Shown: positions 58,513-64,000 of the stretch, piece after piece | Layout: each line of letters starts with the position of its first letter | Numbering within the stretch: the first letter of the stretch is position 1 | From: Coptis chinensis | Lineage: Eukaryota; Streptophyta; Magnoliopsida; Ranunculales; Ranunculaceae | DNA: 64,000 nt | Direction of reading: 5' to 3' | Assembly (NCBI GenBank): GCA_015680905.1 | Contig: CM027378.1 | Location: 40,893,001 to 40,957,000 of the forward strand | Notes under the pieces: generated by a model | The model's input: the letters and a program-made list of their open reading frames with translations, nothing else | Database searches by the model: none | What the model was told of the DNA's origin: nothing | Translations under genes and position numbers: made by a program

Positions 58513-59085
58513 GTATATCACTTCAATGCCCTTATCAAGCTTGCCCTTTCCGAAGACGCCGACGATCGAGGTACTCTCCTCTCTCTAATAATTCACTTCT
58601 GCTTCACTCTTTTTTTATACTTCATTTTTTAGCACAAACCCCACTCATGTTGTACCATATTATATATATGTCCTTTCCTTAAATGTTGATAAAAACTATT
58701 CAAATCAAAAAATTGTTGGCTTTTTATTGGATTCTGATATGTCATATTTAGTGCCATTAATTTATGTGTTCTATTTATCGGGTTGCTTCTAGGGGACATC
58801 ACTTGTTTGGCCACCGTTCCAATTGATATGGAAGTAGAAGCACATTTCTTCGCCAAGGTGGACGACATCATTGCCGGAATTTCTCTTGCAGAGATGATAT
58901 TTAACGAGGTCGATCCTTCATTGGAGCTATGTAGGGAGTCGTTTCTACAATTACTATCTCTATTATATTTATTTTAAATGCACAAAAATGTCTATTTATT
59001 AACAACATTTTTCGCTCTTAGGTCGAGTGGTTTAAGAAAGATGGAGATTCTGTAAGTAAAGGGACACAGTTTGGCAAAGTTTCTG
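58513..59085 (+). pseudogene. Quinolinate phosphoribosyltransferase (QPT/NadC) fragment
   Basis: Three exon-like parts with introns: ALIKLALSEDADDRG (about 58527-58571), [20 protein letters not shown] to [17 protein letters not shown] (58792-58935), and VEWFKKDGDSVSKGTQFGKV (59022-59085), ending at a donor-like G/GTAAGG. QPT makes nicotinate mononucleotide from quinolinate in the NAD pathway (plastid in plants). Only the N-terminal open alpha/beta part is present; the catalytic barrel is absent. The open frame 58303-58632 runs from the kinesin piece into this one, so the two are fused on the DNA. Confidence 0.85.
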
Positions 59086-59149
59086 GTAAGGTCACTGCTG
59101 CAACATTTTTGTACTTGTTCAACCCTTCCTTTTTTTGCCCTTCTTCTTT

Positions 59150-59812
59150 TGTTTATATTCTCTCTTATTGTGTGGTTCTATTGCTTAGAAGTAACTTCTG
59201 AGCAATGTGAGGACCCTGCATCTATTCTACCAGAGCTTCATTGGGGTGAGATAGCTTCTAGTGACACACATAGTAATGATGTCCTTGAGCAATCAAATAA
59301 TTTTGTTTAGGTAGGGGCCAGCCTCCACTAAAGATGCACCTCAAGTTGAGTCCTCCATTGCCAAGCGTTCCGCTCTAGAGCGTGGAGATATTCTTATTGA
59401 CATCAATGACCGATTCTCTCGATATTTCCTGTCAGATATATTTTCAAAGGAAAGATTGACTGAAGACTCCTCTAGCATAAGTCCATTGTACAGTGATGGA
59501 ACTGGATTGAGCATGAACATGGAAAACCTTGATCTTAAACATTGGTCATTCTTTCAGAAGTTAGCACAGGATGAGCTTGTTAGAAATGATGTTTCTCTTA
59601 TGGATCAGGACCATATTGGATATTCATCTCCACTTACTAAAGTTGACGAAGGGAGTCCTGGAGCCTATAATTTTTCACAGCTGATGACCGACGTGAATAG
59701 GTTTTTGGATTCTCAATTTTTTTTAGTAGGAAATTCAGTAGGAACCATCTGTACGGAGGAAATTCAGCAAGAACCATCTGTCTCAGTTCTTGAATATATA
59801 GAGAAAGTTTAA
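59150..59812 (+). pseudogene. Probable Raf-like PB1 protein kinase fragment (regulatory part)
   Basis: The frame ALERGDILIDINDRFSRYFL, SDIFSKERLTEDSSSISPL, NMENLDLKHWSFFQKLAQDE, DVSLMDQDHIGYSSPLTKVD recalls the region upstream of the kinase domain in plant B4 Raf-like kinases with a PB1 domain; I recognise it from memory of that family. No kinase domain follows; the frame ends at 59812. An upstream exon-like frame (from about 59190: VTSEQCEDPASILPELHWGE, IASSDTHSNDVLEQSNNF) starts after an acceptor-like TTGCTTAG and may be part of the same gene. It is captured and truncated. Confidence 0.6.
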
Positions 59813-60149
59813 AAAATTGTCTTATTATAGTTAGAAGAATAGTAGTTGATACAATATTTGAGTTTCTATGAATAAATGACTGATCACTAGTACTCTTTGA
59901 AAGTTAAGTTTATATTCGACATTGTTCTTTCTTATCTTAATGAAATAAGTTCTTCAAAGAATTTACTTATGTTGGGTTGCTTTTGTTAATTGGTGTTGAT
60001 GTTTATGAACATGAAAGGAATGTGGTGGTTAGGGACATGTTTTTATTTGATGGTTAATTGTCATGAGCAATACCAACAAAAAATGACAAAGGGTGAGATA
60101 AAAGGTTGTCCAACAATCTCTCTTTCCAAAAGAATTTATCACAGTTATG
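59813..60149 (+). other. Element 3' region after the captured block
   Basis: AT-rich, no convincing coding sequence. The part at about 59910-59985 resembles 55310-55390 after the second transposon gene. Confidence 0.5.
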
Positions 60150-60450
60150 TTTTGATATTATCTCGGTTTCAGAAAAAAAACATATCAGTTTTCTTCTATA
60201 CTAATTGGTTTCAATCAACAATTCATCTCGGTTTTATTCTATATAATATCATTTTCTTTTAGAAAACCGACATAATATATTTAGATAAGATGTTAGACTT
60301 CTGAGATAATTTCGTAGCTTATTATCTCGGTTTAATAGAACTCTATTATCTCAGCGGATTTTACCTCGGTTATTTTTCCCTAGAAAACCGAGGTAAAAAC
60401 TCTAACATCTCACCTTTTAGCTGAGCTTATAAACTTTTTTTTTAGTAGTG
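60150..60450 (+). repeat. Right terminus of a CACTA element with TATCTCGGTTT subterminal repeats
   Basis: Words of the type TATCTCGGTTT or its complement AAACCGAG/AAACCGAC recur near 60160, 60226, 60265, 60327, 60363 and 60387 in both orientations, followed by a T run and TTTAGTAGTG ending at 60450. Clustered short subterminal repeats and a CACTA-type end are the signature of the En/Spm superfamily, where they bind the transposon proteins. No matching left end was found in the window. Confidence 0.8.
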
Positions 60451-63400
60451 AACTACATTGAAGTAACCCCATAAAATAATTAATGAAAAATCAGAAATTG
60501 GATGCAAATGCATTGAATTAACCTCAAAGAATCGGAAACTTGATACAAATACATCGAGCTAACCTTAAAGAATAATTAACGGGAAAAAAGCAACTGGAGG
60601 CAAAAGGCATTGAACTAATCTCAAATAATAATTAATAGGAAATCAGAAACGAGATGCAAATGCAAATGCATTGAACTAACCTCAAAGAATAATGAATGGA
60701 AAACCGGAAACTTGATACAAATGCATTAAACTAACCTCAAAGAATAATTAACGAGAAGTTTGAAACTGGATGCAAATACATGCATTGATCTAATCTCAAA
60801 GAATAATTAATGGGAAATCGAAAACTAAATGCAACTACATTGAACTGACCACAAAGAAGAACTAACGGGAAATCAAAAATTGGATGCAAATGCATCGAAT
60901 TAATGTAAAAGAATAATTAAAAGGAAATAGGCACCGGGATGCAAAAACATTTAACTAGCCTCAGCTTAGAGAATAATTATCGGGAAATTGGAAACTGGAT
61001 GCAACTACATTGAACTAAGCTCAAAAAAATAATTAACAGAAAATAGGAAACTAGATACAAATGCATGAAACTAACCTCAAAGAATAATTAATGAAAAATC
61101 AAAAACTGGATGCAATAATATTGAGCTATCCTCAAAGACTAATTAACATGAAATAAAAAACTGGATGCAAATGCATTGAACTAAACTCAAAGACTAATTA
61201 ATGGGAAATCGAAAACTGGAAGCAAATGCATTGAAGTAATCTTAAAAAATAGTTAACAGAAAATCGGTAACTGGATGCAACTGTATAGAAATAACCTCAA
61301 CGAATAGTTAACGGGAAATTGGAAAGTGAATGCAAATTCATCGAACTAATCTTAAAAAATAATTAATGAGAAATCGGAAGCCTTAAAGAATAATTAATAA
61401 GAAATAGAAAACTGGATGCAACTACATTGAACTAGCCTAAAAAAATAATTAACAAGAGAAATCGGAAACCGGATGCAACTGCATTGAACTAACCTCATAA
61501 AATAATTAATGAAAAATCAGACACTGGATGCAAATGCGTTGAACTAACCTCAAAGAATCGGAAACTTGATACAAATGCATCGAGCTAACCTCAAAGAATA
61601 ATTAATGGGAAATAAGCAACTGGAGGCAAATGCATTTAACTAATCTCAAATAATAATTAATAGGAAATCGGAAATGGGATGCAAATGCAAATGCAAATGC
61701 ATTGAACTAACCTCAAAGAATAATGAATGTAAAATAGGAAACTTGATACAAATGTATTAAACTAACCTTAAAGAATAATGAACGAGAAGTTTGAAACTGG
61801 ATACAAATGCATGCTTTGATCTAATCTCAAACAATATTTAATGGGAAATCGAAAACTAAATGCAACTACATTGAACTGACCTCAAAAAAGAAGAAATGGG
61901 AAATTGAAAATTGGATGCAAATGCATTAAATTAATGTGAAAGATTAATTAAAAGGAAATCGGCACCGAGATGCAAAAACATTTAACTAGACTCAGCTCAG
62001 AGAATAATTATCGGGAAATCGGAAATTGGATGCAACTACATTGAACTAAGATAAAAAAAAAAAAAAAAAAATAACTAAAAATAGGACACTAAATGCAAAT
62101 GCATGAAACTAACCTCAAAAATAATTAACGAGAAATTGGAAACTGGATGCAACAATATTAAGCTATCCTCAAAGACTAATTAACAGGAAATAGAAAATTG
62201 GATGCAGATGCATTGAACTAAACTCAAATTCTAATTAACGGGAAATTGAAAACTGGATGCAAATGCATTTAAGTTATCTTAAAAAATAGTTAACAAAAAA
62301 TCGGTAACTGGACGCAAACTGTATAGAAATAACCTCAATGAATAGTTAACGACAAATTGGAAAGTGAATGCAAATGCATCAAATGAACCTTAACAAATAA
62401 TTAATGAGAAATCGGAAGCCTTAAAGAATAATTAACGAGAAATGGGAAACTGGATATAACTACATTGAACTAGCCTAAAGAAATAATTAACAAGAGAAAT
62501 CGGAAACCGAATGCAACTGTATTGAACTAACCTCATAAAATAATTAATAAAAAATCAGAAATTGGATGCAAATACGTTGAACTAACCTAAAAGAATCAGA
62601 AACTTGATACAAATGCATCGATCTAACATCAAAGAATAATTAATGGAAAATAAGCAACTGGAGGCAAATGCATTTAACTAATCTCAAATAATAATTAATA
62701 AGAAATCGGAAACGGGATGCAAATGCAAATGTATTGAACTAATCTTAAAGAATAATGAATGAAAAATGAAACTTGATACAAATGCATTAAACTAACCTCA
62801 AAGAATAATTAACGAGAAGTTTGAAACTGGATGCAAATGCATACATTGATCTAATCTCAAAGAATAATTAATGGGAAATCAAAAACTAAATGCAACTACA
62901 TTGAACTGACCTCAAAGAAGAACTAACGAGAAATCAAAAATTAGATGCAAATGCATCGAGTTATTGTAAAAGAATAATTAAAAGGAAATCGGCACTGGGA
63001 TGCAAAAACATTTAACTAGACTCAGCTCAGAGAATAATTATTGGAAAATTAGAAACTGGATGCAACTATATTTAACTAAGCTCAAAAAAATAATTAACGG
63101 AAAATAGGACACTAGATGCAAATGCATGAAACTAACCTCAAAGAATAATTAATGAGAAATTAAAAACTGGATGCAACAATATTAAACTATCCTCAAAGAC
63201 TAATTAACAGGAAATAAAAAATTGGATGAAAATGCATTGAACTAAACTCAAAGACTAATTAACGGGAAATCGAAAATTAGATGTAGATGCATTGAAGTAA
63301 TCTTAAAAAATAGTTAACAGAAAATCGGTAACTGGACGCAACTGTATAGAAATAACCTCAACGAATAGTTAATGGGAAATTAGAAAGTTAATGCAAATGC

Positions 63401-64000
63401 ATCGAACTAATCTTAAAAAATAATTAACGAGAAATCGGAAGCCTTAAAGAATAATTAACGAGAAATGGGAAACTGGATGTAACTAGATTGAACTAGCCTA
63501 AAAAAATTATTAACGAGAGAAATCGGAAACCGGATGCAACTGCATTGAACTAACCTTATAAAATAATTAATGAAAAATCAGAAACTGGATGCAAATGCGT
63601 TGAACTAATCTCAAAGAATCGGAAACTTGATACAAATGCATTGAGCTAACCTCAAAGAATAATTAATGGGAAATAAGCAACTGGAGGCAAATGCATTTAA
63701 CTAATATGAAATAATAATTAATAGGAAATTGGAAACGGGATGTAAATGCAAATGCATTGAACTAACCTCAAAGAATAATGAATGAAAAATCAAAAACTTG
63801 ATACAAATGCATTAAACTAACCTCAAAGAATAATTAACGAGAAGTTTGAAACTTGATGCAAATGCATGCATTGATCTAATTTCAAAGAATAATTAATTGG
63901 AAATCGAAAACTAAATGCAACTACATTGAACTGACCTCAAAGAAGAACTAACGGGAAATGAAAAATTGGATGCAAATGCATCGATTTAATGCAAAAGAAT
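60451..64000. repeat. Minisatellite array with ~1.03 kb higher-order repeat
   Basis: The basic unit is about 55 bp and contains GGATGCAAATGCATTGAACT, CCTCAAAGAATAATTAA and GGGAAATCGGAAACT words. Units differ from one another, but the whole pattern repeats: the marker ATCGGAAACTTGATACAAAT (or near copies) stands at 60531, 61557, 62595 and 63618, giving periods of 1026, 1038 and 1023 bp, or about 18-19 monomers each. Other markers keep the same phase, such as the shortened monomer AATCGGAAGCCTTAAAGAAT (about 61374, 62408, 63435) and the monomer with extra ATGCAA units (60651, 61678, 62715, 63738). The array continues past the window. No gene lies in it. Confidence 0.95.

Larger units (their letters stand above)
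46650..60450 (+). mobile_element. CACTA (En/Spm) composite with captured host gene fragments
   Basis: The composite contains, in order, a TNP2-type transposase truncated at its N-terminus, a second multi-exon gene with Transposase_24 and Ulp1-type protease regions, a block of host gene fragments (55.6-59.8 kb), and a right terminus with subterminal repeats ending TTTAGTAGTG at 60450. The left terminus (CACTA..) was not found. A stretch at about 55310-55390 (after the second gene) resembles 59910-59985 (before the right terminus), as if the captured block lies between two copies of the element's own 3' region. All transposon genes and most fragments read on the plus strand. Confidence 0.75.

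Noticed and set aside
58629-58871. 80-codon minus frame
   Set aside because: It is the antisense of the QPT exon and its intron.
60451-64000. Regular repeats as a CRISPR array
   Set aside because: This is eukaryotic DNA. Units are tandem without unique spacers and form a higher-order repeat.

Overview
This is nuclear DNA of a flowering plant, almost certainly a dicot. It is AT-rich and made almost wholly of mobile elements nested in one another. The Athila-lineage (Ty3/gypsy) LTR elements, a plant L1-type LINE, an En/Spm (CACTA) transposon and plant-type host gene fragments all point to a plant. No intact host gene was found, so the window looks pericentromeric or otherwise heterochromatic. 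The species cannot be named from the sequence.

Layout. (1) 1-4195, minus strand: internal piece of an Athila-lineage fossil, open at the left edge. (2) 4196-5817: flank with no recognised gene. (3) 5818-~40430, minus strand: a near full-length L1-type LINE (ORF1 with DUF4283 and CCHC knuckle; ORF2 with endonuclease, RT, zf-RVT and RNase H), split by later insertions. (4) 7108-34446, plus strand: an Athila-lineage element inside the LINE (target duplication GCCAC), itself holding a second one at 11235-23702 (target duplication AAGGA). (5) 36636-37866: a TG..CA unit with target duplication AAAGG, read as a solo LTR, in LINE ORF2. (6) 40510-43713: a 3.2 kb TG..CA unit with target duplication CTATG, probably another solo LTR, upstream of LINE ORF1. 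(7) 44244-44670: a 5'-truncated LINE tail between two TA arrays. (8) 46440-60450, plus strand: a CACTA composite with a truncated TNP2 transposase, a second gene carrying Transposase_24, three repeated domains and a Ulp1-type protease, then a block of captured host gene fragments (B-type cyclin, kinesin-14, quinolinate phosphoribosyltransferase, probable Raf-like kinase). It ends in a CACTA-type terminus. (9) 60451-64000: a minisatellite of about 55-bp monomers in a higher-order repeat of about 1.03 kb, starting flush against the CACTA terminus.

Order of events from the nesting: LINE first, then the outer Athila element, then the inner one. The three other insertions into or beside the LINE cannot be placed relative to these. 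By eye the sister LTRs of both full elements differ by only a few percent, so both are geologically recent (roughly a million years at common plant rates; estimate only).

The most notable region is 55.4-60.0 kb, where pieces of several unrelated host genes, with introns and splice sites kept, lie in a row inside a transposon that also carries its own protease. Next are the RT-less Athila subfamily seen twice, with its own extra reading frame, and the ORF cassettes of both Athila elements, each ending in a polypurine-tract-like signal.
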